Assembly (NCBI GenBank): GCA_021390615.1
Contig: JAJEJU010000025.1
Span: 806,001 to 870,000, forward strand
Length of the DNA: 64,000 bases
Direction: 5' to 3'
DNA from: Rhodanobacteraceae bacterium ZG21-1
Lineage (GTDB): Bacteria; Pseudomonadota; Gammaproteobacteria; Xanthomonadales; Rhodanobacteraceae
Below the pieces are notes generated by a model. It was not told the origin of the DNA, did not search any database, and saw nothing but the letters and a program-made list of their open reading frames with translations. The position numbers and the translations under genes were made by a program. The first letter of the stretch is position 1, and the number at the start of each line of letters is the position of its first letter. This document shows positions 35,577-44,853 of the stretch, one piece after another.

Positions 35577-36050
35577 ATGAGCGACATGCCGTTGCTGATC
35601 CGGCTGGCCGAAGACGACGACGACTTCATCATCGGCCTGGTGCCCCGCTTCGTCGATTTCCCGCTGCCGCCCTGGCGCAAACGCCACGAATGCATCGAAG
35701 GCATCCGCGACGACTTGCTGCAGCAGCTGGAGGAACCGCCGCCGCACAGCTATCTGTTCGTGGCGGAAAACGCCGACGGCGAGCGCGTCGGCTTCATCCG
35801 CCTGCAGCGGACCCGCGACTATTTCAACGGCCGCCACAACGCGCACATCGCCGACCTGGCGGTGGCGCCGGCCTACGAGGGGCAAGGCGTCGGCAAGGCC
35901 TTGCTCGGTCATGCCGAGCAATGGGCGCGCGAGCAGCATTGCCAGCTGCTGACCCTGGCGATGTTTCCCGGCAACGAGCGCGCGCGCGGTCTGTACGAGG
36001 CCCAGGGCTACGCGCCGGATCTGCTGCGCCTGGCCAAGCCGCTGCGCTGA
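35577..36050 (+). CDS. GNAT family N-acetyltransferase
   Basis: A 157-residue GNAT acetyltransferase transferring acetyl from acetyl-CoA to an unknown amine. The acetyl-CoA pyrophosphate loop is in DLAVAPAYEGQGVGKALLGHAE, and the C-terminal strand and helix are in LTLAMFPGNERARGLYEAQGYAP (quoted: GNERARGLYEAQGY). The ATG at 35577 is chosen because the residues before it in the longer frame lack family character. Substrate cannot be predicted. Confidence 0.9.
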   Translation: MSDMPLLIRLAEDDDDFIIGLVPRFVDFPLPPWRKRHECIEGIRDDLLQQLEEPPPHSYLFVAENADGERVGFIRLQRTRDYFNGRHNAHIADLAVAPAYEGQGVGKALLGHAEQWAREQHCQLLTLAMFPGNERARGLYEAQGYAPDLLRLAKPLR

Positions 36051-36061
36051 GCGCCCATATG

Positions 36062-36087
36062 CGAAGGCCGCCCGTGGGCGGCCTTCG
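36062..36087. terminator. Hairpin between convergent genes
   Basis: Perfect 11- to 12-bp arms (cgaaggccgccc and complement) lie between the converging acetyltransferase and sapC genes. No T run follows on either side, so termination efficiency is uncertain; it may serve both genes. Confidence 0.55.
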
Positions 36088-36108
36088 ATGCGACGCTGAG
36101 GGCCAGGC

Positions 36109-36879
36109 TCAGTTGAGCTTGCCGTCCGCCTTGGCGGCCTCTTCGCTGCGCTCGATCTGGTCGAGCCGCTGCGCGATGCGATCGATGTTGGCCAGCGACA
36201 GCAGGTGCGCGTAGATCCAGCCCAGCACGCCTTCCCGCAGGAATTCGTGGGCGGTCTGCTCGTCCAGCTGGCGCACCTTGTCCTCGTTGATCACGAACAG
36301 GCCGTTGAGGTTGAGCGACTTGCCTTCCTTCTGCAGGCGGATGTTGCGCGGTTCCAGCAGCTGATGCTTGCGCAGCTGCTCCATGAACCAGCGGGTGCGC
36401 GCGACGTGCTGCTGGAATTCGCCGAGGAAGCTCACCGCCTTGGCCAGCATCTCGCTGTCGCTGCCGTCGTCCTTGAACAGACGCTCGCCCTCGACATTGT
36501 TGAAGCCTTCGTAGCCTTCGTCGAGGAACACGGTGAAGTCGTCGCCTTCCTGCCCCACCGGCTTTTCCGCCAGCACGAACGGGTAGCGGCGGATGAAGGC
36601 CGGGATGTAGCTGTTCGGCATCCACTGACCGTCGGCGTCGATGAACAGGTTCTCGTCCGCGCGCAGGCCGAGCAGGGCCAGCGGCACCGCATCGTCCACG
36701 CTGGTGCCGGCGAACAGGATCGGCAGGTCGCGCGCGGCGATCGGGAATTCCACCCCGGTCAGCGGCACCGAATGCACCTTGTGCGCGAACTTGAAGCTGG
36801 TCAGCGTCTTGACGCGCAGGTCCTTATGCAGCGTGCGGTTGAGCGGTACCGGCCGCTCGTAGAAAAGAACTTCAGCCAC
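36109..36879 (-). CDS. SapC family protein
   Basis: A 256-residue SapC homologue. It shows VLFYERPVPLNRTLHKDLRV at the N-terminus, then FKFAHKVHSVPLTGVEFPIAARDLPILF (quoted: HSVPLTGVEFPIAARDLP), the RYPFVLAE block and an acidic middle. The name comes from a S-layer locus in Campylobacter, but most members lie next to TonB-dependent receptors or in polysaccharide-utilisation contexts and their function is unclear. The GTG at 36879 follows GGAGAGGGA and gives the family start MAEVLFYERP. No receptor gene is adjacent here. Confidence 0.88.
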   Translation of the reverse strand: MAEVLFYERPVPLNRTLHKDLRVKTLTSFKFAHKVHSVPLTGVEFPIAARDLPILFAGTSVDDAVPLALLGLRADENLFIDADGQWMPNSYIPAFIRRYPFVLAEKPVGQEGDDFTVFLDEGYEGFNNVEGERLFKDDGSDSEMLAKAVSFLGEFQQHVARTRWFMEQLRKHQLLEPRNIRLQKEGKSLNLNGLFVINEDKVRQLDEQTAHEFLREGVLGWIYAHLLSLANIDRIAQRLDQIERSEEAAKADGKLN

Positions 36880-37180
36880 GTTGATCCCTCTCCGCCCCGC
36901 CGTGCCGGGGGTCCCACCAGGACCCCCTCCCGAGCCCGGCATGGGCCTACTCGATGAATACACACTATATCAGTGCCCCGCCGGCCCCGGGAATCGGCCA
37001 TTGCCCCCGGAAGCGACAGTCAACGCACGGCAACGAAGTTGCTCTATGCTGGAGCCACCGAGCCTTGCCGGGAGCCTGTATGCCCGTTCCGAATGGCTTG
37101 GCGACGGGCCGTCCGGAACGGGCATGCAGGTTCCAACATCGCTAGAAACGCTCTTTCGCTTGCGCTGAAGGACGATATCC
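36880..37180. other. Divergent promoter region with two hairpins
   Basis: This 301-bp stretch separates sapC and the HNH gene. A perfect 8-bp hairpin (gggggtcc and complement, 36907-36927) lies in the sapC leader. A second inverted repeat, tgcccgttccg at 37081-37091 with its complement at 37114-37124, lies about 60 bp before the HNH start. GAAGGA before 37181 is the HNH ribosome site. No gene is seen here. Confidence 0.6.
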
Positions 37181-37780
37181 ATGCTGATGGAAGTGCCTAG
37201 CCGGGCCGACATCCACTCGACCCGGGTGCTGTCACTGGACGCCGCCGGCCGCATCCTGGACTGGATCAGCTGGCAGGAGGCGGTTTGCCTGTACGTGCGC
37301 GACGCGGTGGCCTGGACCCTGGGCGAACCCTGCCTGGTCGTGCACGGCGGCCACAACCGCGCCCTGGGCGAACAGAGCCTGGTGCGGCTGCATCCCATCG
37401 TGGCCAGCTCCGGCCACTGCCGCGACCACGCCATCGACCCCGCCCCGGCGCTGACCAATACCGCTCTGTTCGCGCGCGACCGCCACCTGTGCCTGTACTG
37501 CGGCAACCACTACAGCCGCGCCGAGCTGACCCGCGACCACGTGCTGCCGGTCTCGCGCGGCGGCCGCGACGAGTGGGAGAACGTGGTCAGCGCCTGCCTG
37601 GCCTGCAACCTCAAGAAGAGCAACAAGACCCCGCAGCAGGCCAGCATGCCCCTGCTGGCGGTGCCGTACCGGCCGAGCTGGGTCGAGCACTTGATCCTGT
37701 CCAACCGCAACATCCTGGCCGACCAGATGGAATTCCTGGTCAGCCACCTGCCGCGCAACCGCCGCAACGCGCTCGGCTAG
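37181..37780 (+). CDS. HNH endonuclease family protein
   Basis: A 199-residue protein with a zinc-finger HNH module. CLYCGNHY supplies the first Cys pair, [21 protein letters not shown] the catalytic His and Asn, and [14 protein letters not shown] the second Cys pair, roughly residues 105-150. The N-terminal 100 residues ([20 protein letters not shown]) are those of the widespread HNH proteins often found in Xanthomonadales as stand-alone genes. It should nick or cut DNA; no methyltransferase partner is nearby, so restriction is unlikely. AAGGA precedes the ATG. Confidence 0.9.
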   Translation: MLMEVPSRADIHSTRVLSLDAAGRILDWISWQEAVCLYVRDAVAWTLGEPCLVVHGGHNRALGEQSLVRLHPIVASSGHCRDHAIDPAPALTNTALFARDRHLCLYCGNHYSRAELTRDHVLPVSRGGRDEWENVVSACLACNLKKSNKTPQQASMPLLAVPYRPSWVEHLILSNRNILADQMEFLVSHLPRNRRNALG

Positions 37781-38181
37781 CCGGGCCGGGCCGGCGCGTC
37801 CTCGAAGTTGGCCAGGTCGGTCCGGGCCAGCTCGGCCAGCCGCCGATAGTGGCGGCGGATGCGCTCCAGCATCTCGTCGTCCAGCTCCTCCAGATTCAGC
37901 AGCGCGTTGTGCGCCCGGCTGCTGCGGATCAGTTCGTCCAGCTTGATCTGCACGGCGGCGCTGTCGCGGTTCTGGGTGTTCTGGATCAGGAACACCATCA
38001 GGAAGGTGATGATGGTGGTGCCGGTGTTGATCACCAGTTGCCAGGTATCGCCGAAATGGAACAGCGGCCCGGTGGCGGCCCAGGCCAGCACCAGCAGCAC
38101 GGCGAGCAGAAAGGCCCTGGGCCTGCCGGCTTGGCGCGCGGCAGCCTCGGCGAAGCGACGGAACGCGGCGGCCTGGTTCAT
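37777..38181 (-). CDS. Low-affinity iron permease family protein
   Basis: A 134-residue protein of the low-affinity iron permease family. Two helices ([19 protein letters not shown], and [20 protein letters not shown] with the conserved [10 protein letters not shown] motif) are followed by an amphipathic tail ([12 protein letters not shown]-like: [16 protein letters not shown]). The fungal founder transports Fe(II), but activity of the bacterial members is not established. Stop codons of this gene and the HNH gene overlap tail to tail within CTAG at 37777-37780. Confidence 0.88.
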   Translation of the reverse strand: MNQAAAFRRFAEAAARQAGRPRAFLLAVLLVLAWAATGPLFHFGDTWQLVINTGTTIITFLMVFLIQNTQNRDSAAVQIKLDELIRSSRAHNALLNLEELDDEMLERIRRHYRRLAELARTDLANFEDAPARPG

Positions 38182-38313
38182 GGCGGCTCCTCGAAGCTGA
38201 ACGGCGATCAGCGTGGCGCGAGGCCCGTCGTGATCGTGTGCAGGCCCCAGGCGACCCGGCACGTTCACATTGGCGCCCTTGCTCCGCCCTGGCTGTGGTT
38301 CAACAATACGCGC

Positions 38314-40218
38314 ATGAATGAGCTCACCCGCTATCCGCTGCTGGCGAACATCGAATCGCCGGCCGACCTGCGCCGCCTGCCCGACGATCAGCTGCCCGGC
38401 GTCGCCGACGAGCTGCGACGATACCTGATCGAAGCAGTAGCCAGTTCGGGCGGGCATTTCGGCGCGGGCCTGGGCGTGGTCGAGCTCACCGTGGCGCTGC
38501 ACCGCGTGTTCGACACCCCGACCGACCGCCTGGTGTGGGACGTGGGCCACCAGTGCTACCCGCACAAGATCCTCACCGGGCGCCGCGACCGCATCACCAC
38601 CATCAAGAAGAAGGACGGCCTGGCGCCGTTCCCCAGCCGCGAGGAAAGCGAGTACGACACCTTCGGCGTCGGTCACTCCTCCACCTCGATTTCCGCCGCG
38701 CTGGGCATGGCGATCGCCGCGCAGCGCCTGCCAGGCAAGGACGTGGGCGAGCCGCGCAAGTTCGTGGCGATCATCGGCGACGGCGCGATGACCGCCGGCA
38801 TGGCCTTCGAAGCGCTCAACCACGGCGGCGGCATCGAACCGAACATGCTGGTGGTGTTCAACGACAACGGCATGTCGATCAGCGAGAACGTGGGCGCGCT
38901 GACCAAGATGATGGCCCGCGCGATGGCCAGCCGCACGCTCAACAGCTGGCGCGAGCGGGCCAAGCGCGCGATTCCCAAGCAGTCTTTCCTGGGCCGCTGG
39001 TTCAAGCGCTGGGAAGAGCACGCCAAGGGCATGTTCGTGCCCAGCACGCTGTTCGAGGAACTCGGCTTCCACTACACCGGCCCGATCGACGGCCACGACC
39101 TGCCGCAGCTGCTGCACGCGCTGCGCACGGTGAAGGAACTGCCCGGGCCGCAGCTGCTGCACGTGATCACCACCAAGGGCAAGGGCTATGCCCCAGCCGA
39201 ACAGGCGCAGATCGAATACCACGCGGTCGGCCCGTTCGATCCGCAGGCCGGCCTGGCCAAAAAGTCGGGGCCGGCCAAGCCGACCTATACCGACGTGTTC
39301 AGCGACTGGCTATGCGACCAGGCCGCCGCCGACCCGCGCCTGCTCGGCATCACCCCGGCGATGCGCGAAGGCTCCGGCCTGGTGCGCTTCTCCAAGGAAT
39401 ACCCGCAGCGCTATTTCGACGTGGCGATCGCCGAGCAGCACGCGGTGACCCTGGCCGCCGGCATGGCCTGCGAAGGCGCCAAACCGGTGGTGGCGATCTA
39501 CTCCACCTTCCTGCAGCGCGCCTACGACCAGGCCATCCACGACGTGGCCCTGCAGAACCTCGACGTCACCTTCGCGATCGACCGCGCCGGCGTGGTCGGG
39601 CCGGACGGCGCCACTCACGCCGGCAGCTTCGACCTGTCCTTCCTGCGCTGCCTGCCGAACATGCTGATCATGGCGCCGGCCGACGAGAACGAATGCCGCA
39701 TGATGCTCAGCACCGGCTTCCAGCATCAGGGCCCGGCCGCGGTGCGCTACCCGCGCGGCACCGGCCCCGGCGCGGTGCTGCGCCCCGAGCTGGACACCTT
39801 GCCGATCGGCAAGGCCGAACTGCGCCGCCGCGGCCACGGCCTGGCCATCCTCAGCTTCGGCGCGATGCTGGCGCCGGCGGCGACGATCGCCGCCGAGCTG
39901 GACGCCACCCTGGTCAACATGCGCTTCGTGAAGCCGCTGGACGAGTCGATGATCGTCGAGCTGGCGCGCAGCCATGCCGCCTTCGTCACGCTCGAGGACA
40001 ATGCCGTGGCCGGCGGCGCCGGCAGCGGCGTGGCCGAATGCCTGGCCGCGCACGGCATCACCCTGCCGATCCTGCACCTGGGCCTGCCCGACGTGTACCT
40101 GGACCACGGCAGCCGCGAGGAAGTGCTGAGCATGGCCGGGCTGGACCTGCCGGGCATCCGCAACGCGATCCGCGCCCGCTTCCCGCAGCTCGGCGCACTG
40201 AACCAGGCCAGCGCCTGA
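38314..40218 (+). CDS. dxs: 1-deoxy-D-xylulose-5-phosphate synthase
   Basis: A 634-residue thiamine-diphosphate enzyme joining pyruvate and glyceraldehyde 3-phosphate, the first step of the non-mevalonate isoprenoid pathway. Visible blocks are [16 protein letters not shown], the [16 protein letters not shown] segment, [16 protein letters not shown], the ThDP motif [15 protein letters not shown] to NDN, and in the pyrimidine domain [18 protein letters not shown]. The ATG at 38314 matches the family start. The hopanoid transporter HpnN lies downstream, so isoprenoid supply and hopanoid export are grouped. The last 40 bases of the gene recur in degenerate copies downstream. Confidence 0.96.
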   Translation: MNELTRYPLLANIESPADLRRLPDDQLPGVADELRRYLIEAVASSGGHFGAGLGVVELTVALHRVFDTPTDRLVWDVGHQCYPHKILTGRRDRITTIKKKDGLAPFPSREESEYDTFGVGHSSTSISAALGMAIAAQRLPGKDVGEPRKFVAIIGDGAMTAGMAFEALNHGGGIEPNMLVVFNDNGMSISENVGALTKMMARAMASRTLNSWRERAKRAIPKQSFLGRWFKRWEEHAKGMFVPSTLFEELGFHYTGPIDGHDLPQLLHALRTVKELPGPQLLHVITTKGKGYAPAEQAQIEYHAVGPFDPQAGLAKKSGPAKPTYTDVFSDWLCDQAAADPRLLGITPAMREGSGLVRFSKEYPQRYFDVAIAEQHAVTLAAGMACEGAKPVVAIYSTFLQRAYDQAIHDVALQNLDVTFAIDRAGVVGPDGATHAGSFDLSFLRCLPNMLIMAPADENECRMMLSTGFQHQGPAAVRYPRGTGPGAVLRPELDTLPIGKAELRRRGHGLAILSFGAMLAPAATIAAELDATLVNMRFVKPLDESMIVELARSHAAFVTLEDNAVAGGAGSGVAECLAAHGITLPILHLGLPDVYLDHGSREEVLSMAGLDLPGIRNAIRARFPQLGALNQASA

Positions 40219-40860
40219 TGAACTGCTCGATCGCCGGCGGCCGCCCAGCCGCAGCGATCGAAGCCTCCGAGCAGCGGATAGCCGGCATGATGCGCGCGTC
40301 ACCGTCCGATACTCATACGGGCCACGGCGATTCGCGCCTGCTTCCCGCAGCTCGGTGCGATGAATCAGGCCCGCGCCTGGTGGGCCTCGCGATCGCCGGC
40401 GGTTGTCCAACTGCAGCGGTCGCAGCGCCGGCCAGCGCGGCATGCACATTGCTGTCCGACAGCCAAGCAAGCCTCGGCGGTCCGCGCGCGCTTCCCACAA
40501 CTGGACATGCCGGACCAGGCCCACGCCCGACAAACCGCGCGATCACTGGCAGCAGCCCCGCCGCAGCGATCGAAGCATCGGAGTGGCGGATGATCGGCGC
40601 GCCATGCGCATCGCCGTCCGGCATCCACGCGAGCTTCAGCGATCCACGTCTGCTTCTCGCTGCTCGGCGCATTGAATCAGGCCCGCGCTCGACAAACCGC
40701 GCGATCGCCGGCAACAGACCCGCCGCAGCGAGCGAAGCATCGGTATGGCGGAAGGCCAGCGCTGTGCACGCGCCGCCCTCCGGCAGCCACGCGAGTCACA
40801 GCGAGTTGCACTGCTTCGCAAAGGCTTGTCGCGATGCGAGGCGCGCAAGCCACGCCGCAG
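40171..40860 (+). repeat. Degenerate tandem repeats of 150-162 bp derived from the 3' end of dxs
   Basis: The stretch beginning cgcccgcttcccgcagct inside dxs (40171) recurs in diverged form at 40333, 40483 and 40645, with a weaker trace near 40803. Each unit continues into a segment with gatcgccggc and gcagcgatcgaagc, which can pair. The first copy is real coding sequence; the others carry many changes and no conserved frame. The 742-bp gap between dxs and hpnN is almost entirely this array. No promoter can be named with confidence. Confidence 0.8.
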
Positions 40861-40960
40861 GTTCGACCACCGCGCCCGCGATCACGCCACCCTGCGCCCC
40901 GCATCGCGATGCTGGCGCGGCAAGCCCGACCTGGCAGCACACATGCAGGCCGTTCCGCCG

Positions 40961-43546
40961 ATGACCGCCTGGATCGCGCGCCTGGTCGAGGCCAGCCGAC
41001 GGCACGCCCTGGCCACCACGCTGATCTTCCTGCTGCTGTCGCTCGCCTGCGGCTGGCTCGCCAGCCAGCGCCTTGGCGTGGACACCGACACCGACCGCCT
41101 GTTCGCCGCCAGCCTGCCGTGGCGGCAGCAGGCGCTGGCGATGGACCGCGAATTTCCGCAGTTCAACAACGTGCTGGTCGCCGTGGTACGCGGCGCCACG
41201 CCGGAGGAAACCGAGCACGCCGCCGCTGGCCTGGCCCGCGCGCTGCAGGCCGACCCGGCGCATTTCCGTGACGTGGTGCGCCCCGACGCCGATCCGTTCT
41301 TCCGCCACGAAGGCTTGCTGCTGCTGTCCTCGCAGGACCTGGGCAAGCTGCTCGATTCGCTGTTCAAGGCGCAGCCGCTGCTGGGCCCGCTGGCCACCCA
41401 GCCGTCCGCGCTGGGCCTGCTGCACGGCGTGGCGCTGATGGCCGAGGGCGTGCGCATCGAGCATGCCGATCTCGGCGCCTACCGTCCCGCGCTGGAACAG
41501 CTGCGCCAGGTGCTGGACAGCGCGGCCGCCGGTCATGCCGTGCCGCTGTCCTGGCAGTTGCTGCTGGGCTCCGACGTCACCCAGCAGGGTCCGCCGATGC
41601 GCCTGCTGCTGAGCCATCCGGTGCTGCAGCAAAACACCTTGCAACCCGGCCTGGCCGCCACCGACGCGCTGCAACGCGCTGCGGCAGCCTTGCCCGAGGT
41701 ACGCGCAGGACGCGTTCGGGTGAACTACACCGGCTCGGTCGCGCTGTCCGACGTGCAGTTCGGCGCGCTGACCGAAGGCATTCTCGGCAGCACCCTGGCC
41801 AGCCTCGCCCTGCTCGCGCTGTGGCTGTATCTCGCGCTGCGTTCGTGGCGGCTGATCGTGCCGATCCTGCTGGCCCTGGTGGGCGGCCTGGCGCTGACCC
41901 TGGGCTTCGCGGCGCTGGCGATCGGCACGCTCAACCTGATCTCGGTGGCCTTCGCCGTACTGTTCGTCGGCCTGGCGGTGGACTTCGCCATCCAGTTCGC
42001 CGTGCGCCTGCGCGACGCACGACTCGAACACACCGAACTGGCGGAAGCCTTGCGCCGCACCGCCCGCAGCACCGGGCCGCAGATCGCGGTGGCAGCGGTG
42101 GCGATCGCCTGCGGCTTCCTGGCCTTCGCGCCCACCGCCTTCGTCGGCGTGGCCGAGCTGGGCCTGATCGCCGGCGTCGGCATGGGCCTGGCCCTGCTGT
42201 GCACGCTGAGCCTGCTGCCGGCCCTGCTGTGGCTGTTCCGGCCCGGCGATCAGGGACGCGAGCTGGCGCTGCCGTTCGGGCGGCGCTGGGATCGACTGAT
42301 GCAGCAGCGGCGGCGCGCGGTGCTGGCGCTGTTCGCCGCGCTCGGCGTGGCCGGCGCGGCCGCGGCGCTGTCGCTGCCTTTCGACGCCAATCCGCTGCAC
42401 ACCCAGGCGTCCGACTCCGAGCCGATGCTCACGCTGCAGAGCCTGGCCGACAACCCGGTCACCAACCCGTTCAACATCAACATCCTGGTGCCCGACCTGG
42501 CGCAGGCGCGCGCGCTGACGGCGAAGCTGGAAAAGCTGCCGGAAGTGTCCAGCGTGATTTCCGCCGCCACCTTCGTTCCTTCCGAACAGAACGAAAAGCT
42601 GGCGCAGTTGGAACAGGCGCAGGACCTGGTGCTGCCCTCGCTGACGCCCCGCCAGGCGCCCACGCCGGTGACGCCGCAGGCCCTGCGCGAAGCGATCGCC
42701 GATACCCGCGGCAGCATCGCCGGCGCCGCCAGTGCGCTGCCCGCCGACTCCCCGCTGCGCGGCATCGACGCCGCGCTGCAGCGGCTGAGCCAGGGCCCCG
42801 ACGCCGACCTGCTGGCGATGAACGAAGCGGTCAGCCGCTTCCTGCCCGAGCAGCTCGCCAGCCTGCGCGATGCGCTCAACGCGCAGACCATCAGCCTCGA
42901 AAGCCTGCCGGCCTCGATTCGCCGCGACTGGCTCAGCCCCTCGGGCAAGGTGCGCATCCAGGTGTCGCCCACCGTAGCCGCGCAGAACACCGACGGCCTG
43001 CGCCACTTCGTGCAGGCCGTGCAGGCGGTGGCCCCCGAGGCCGGCGGCCCCGCGGTCAGCATCATCGCCTCGGCCGACACCATCATGCGCGCTTTTCAGC
43101 AGGCCGCCGCGCTGGCCGCGGTGGCGATCGCCGTGGTGCTGCTGCTGGTGCTGCGGCGCTGGCGCGACAGCGGCATCGTGCTGCTCACCCTGGCGCTGTC
43201 CGCCCTGCTCACCGCCCTGCTGGCCAGGCTGGGCGGCATGTCGATCAACTACGCCAACATCATCGCGCTGCCGCTGCTGCTGGGCGTGGGCGTCTCGTTC
43301 AACGTGTACTTCGTGATGAACTGGCGCGCCGGCATGCGCGACTTCGTCGGCTCTGCCTCGGCGCGTGCGGTGCTGTTTTCCGCGCTCACCACCGGCACCG
43401 CCTTCGGCTCGCTGGCGCTGTCGCACGACCGCGGCATGGCGAGCATGGGTGCGCTGCTGCTGCTGAGCCTGGTGGCGGTGTTGCTGGCGACGTTCGTCTT
43501 CCTGCCGGCGCTGTTGTATGCGTTGGGGACGCCCGAGAGGCGGTGA
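40961..43546 (+). CDS. hpnN: Hopanoid transporter HpnN, RND superfamily
   Basis: An 861-residue RND transporter that moves hopanoids to the outer membrane. The start MTAWIARLVEASRRHALATT matches HpnN, as do VDTDTDRLFAASLPWRQQ and FPQFNNVLVAVV. Two halves each carry one helix, a large periplasmic loop and five helices. The first bundle has the acidic site in FVGLAVDFAIQFAVRLRDA; the second has GVGVSFNVYFVMNWRAGM. An ATG at 40943 is a less likely start. No hpn biosynthesis gene is in the window, but dxs lies upstream. Presence of hpnN implies that this organism makes hopanoids. Confidence 0.9.
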   Translation: MTAWIARLVEASRRHALATTLIFLLLSLACGWLASQRLGVDTDTDRLFAASLPWRQQALAMDREFPQFNNVLVAVVRGATPEETEHAAAGLARALQADPAHFRDVVRPDADPFFRHEGLLLLSSQDLGKLLDSLFKAQPLLGPLATQPSALGLLHGVALMAEGVRIEHADLGAYRPALEQLRQVLDSAAAGHAVPLSWQLLLGSDVTQQGPPMRLLLSHPVLQQNTLQPGLAATDALQRAAAALPEVRAGRVRVNYTGSVALSDVQFGALTEGILGSTLASLALLALWLYLALRSWRLIVPILLALVGGLALTLGFAALAIGTLNLISVAFAVLFVGLAVDFAIQFAVRLRDARLEHTELAEALRRTARSTGPQIAVAAVAIACGFLAFAPTAFVGVAELGLIAGVGMGLALLCTLSLLPALLWLFRPGDQGRELALPFGRRWDRLMQQRRRAVLALFAALGVAGAAAALSLPFDANPLHTQASDSEPMLTLQSLADNPVTNPFNINILVPDLAQARALTAKLEKLPEVSSVISAATFVPSEQNEKLAQLEQAQDLVLPSLTPRQAPTPVTPQALREAIADTRGSIAGAASALPADSPLRGIDAALQRLSQGPDADLLAMNEAVSRFLPEQLASLRDALNAQTISLESLPASIRRDWLSPSGKVRIQVSPTVAAQNTDGLRHFVQAVQAVAPEAGGPAVSIIASADTIMRAFQQAAALAAVAIAVVLLLVLRRWRDSGIVLLTLALSALLTALLARLGGMSINYANIIALPLLLGVGVSFNVYFVMNWRAGMRDFVGSASARAVLFSALTTGTAFGSLALSHDRGMASMGALLLLSLVAVLLATFVFLPALLYALGTPERR

Positions 43547-43694
43547 GGCAGGCGCGAGGCTAGGGCCTTGCAGGCCCGCTGGGCGACGGGGCGACTGGCG
43601 ATTGGATTCGCCGAGTGGGACGCGAATGGGCTCGCCCGATGATGCGCTGGGGCGGACTGGTTTCGCCTGCTTCGACGCTTTGCGGCCTGGCATT

Positions 43695-44603
43695 GCCTGA
43701 TGCGATGTTTCAGCAGTCTGGCTCGCCTCCGGCGGGGTTTCGGTCGCCTCCCGGCGCCCGAGCCACTTTTCTTTGCTGGCCCAAAGAAAAGTAGCCCAAA
43801 GAAATGGCCTGGGGAGCACGCCGAGCATACAAGCCTGAGCTACCGCGCCTTGTCGACCAAGGGCGCTACTCAAGAGGAGCTACTACCGCTACCCCGCAAT
43901 CGCTCGGGGACTGCATCGAGCACGCCGGAAATACCAGCCTGAACCGTAGCGTCTTGTTGACGAAGGGTGCTCCTCAAGAGGAGCTACTGCGGCTACACCG
44001 CCATCGCTCGGGAACTGAGTCGAGTACACCGAAGACACGGGTCCGAACCGTCGCGGCTTGTCGACGAAGGGTGTTACTCAAGAGGAGCCTCAGCGGCTAT
44101 CTCACGAACACTCGGTGAACTGGAGCTAGGCCAGCGCGGCTCGCCACGGATCGCCGGGCCTGGAAGGTCGATGCAAATAAGTGGATGGGGTGTCACTGCA
44201 AATCGCATCACGCGACGTGCATCCAAATAGATCAATTTAAATGTGCAATTTCGAATTGCCAATTCCAAATTGCCAAAGCACCTCCCTTGCGCCAGTTCCC
44301 GAGCGATGGCGGGATAGCCGCAGTAACTCCTCTGTGAGGATCAAGCTCTGCCGGCAAAGCGTCACCTCGCACGCTCTATCTCCGGCGTGCTCGACGCAGT
44401 TCCCGAGCGATCGCGGAGTAGCCGCTGTAGCTCCTCTTAAGGAGCCAACGCGCAGTAGTTCAGGCTGGTATGCACGGCGTGCTCCAAAGGCCATTTCTTT
44501 GGGCTACTTTTCTTTGGGCCAGCAAAGAAAAGTGGCTCGGGCGCCGGGAGGCGACCGAAAGCCCGCCGCAGGCGAGCCAGACTGCAGAAACATTGCATCA
44601 GGC
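43695..44603. repeat. Composite palindromic repeat element, about 0.9 kb
   Basis: Two inverted arms of about 149 bp (43695-43843 and 44455-44603) include the shared core cttttctttg with ggcccaaagaaaagta in inverted order. Inside, a 104-bp unit is repeated three times on the left (caagaggagc at 43871, 43975 and 44079). A related 104-bp unit appears at least twice in inverted orientation on the right (cagttccc at 44293 and 44397). The element lies in the 1.3-kb gap between the converging hpnN and TonB-receptor genes. Short frames in it, such as one reading FLWATFLWASKEKW, are products of the repeat. I find no transposase, so it may be a non-autonomous element or an expanded REP-like cluster. 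Confidence 0.85.
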
Positions 44604-44853
44604 GAACCAGACCACGAAAGCAGTCGAGCCAGGCAAGCCACGCCGCAAAGTGTCAAAGCAGGCGAAAGCCAAACCACCCCAGCACTTCATCAAGCGAATC
44701 CACCCGCCCCATCAAGCAAACCCCTCATCGCAATCGGGCATGCAAGGCTCAAACCCCGGCACACCCTCAACACACCTCAGCCCCACCATCCACGCAGCCC
44801 ACAGCGCCGCAGCAAAGCGAGCGTCCCCCGCGCGGACGCGCAAAACCCCCTCC

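Noticed and set aside
40796-43873. A 1025-codon minus-strand frame opposite hpnN
   Set aside because: His/Gln/Arg-rich antisense shadow without family similarity; the plus strand encodes a full HpnN.
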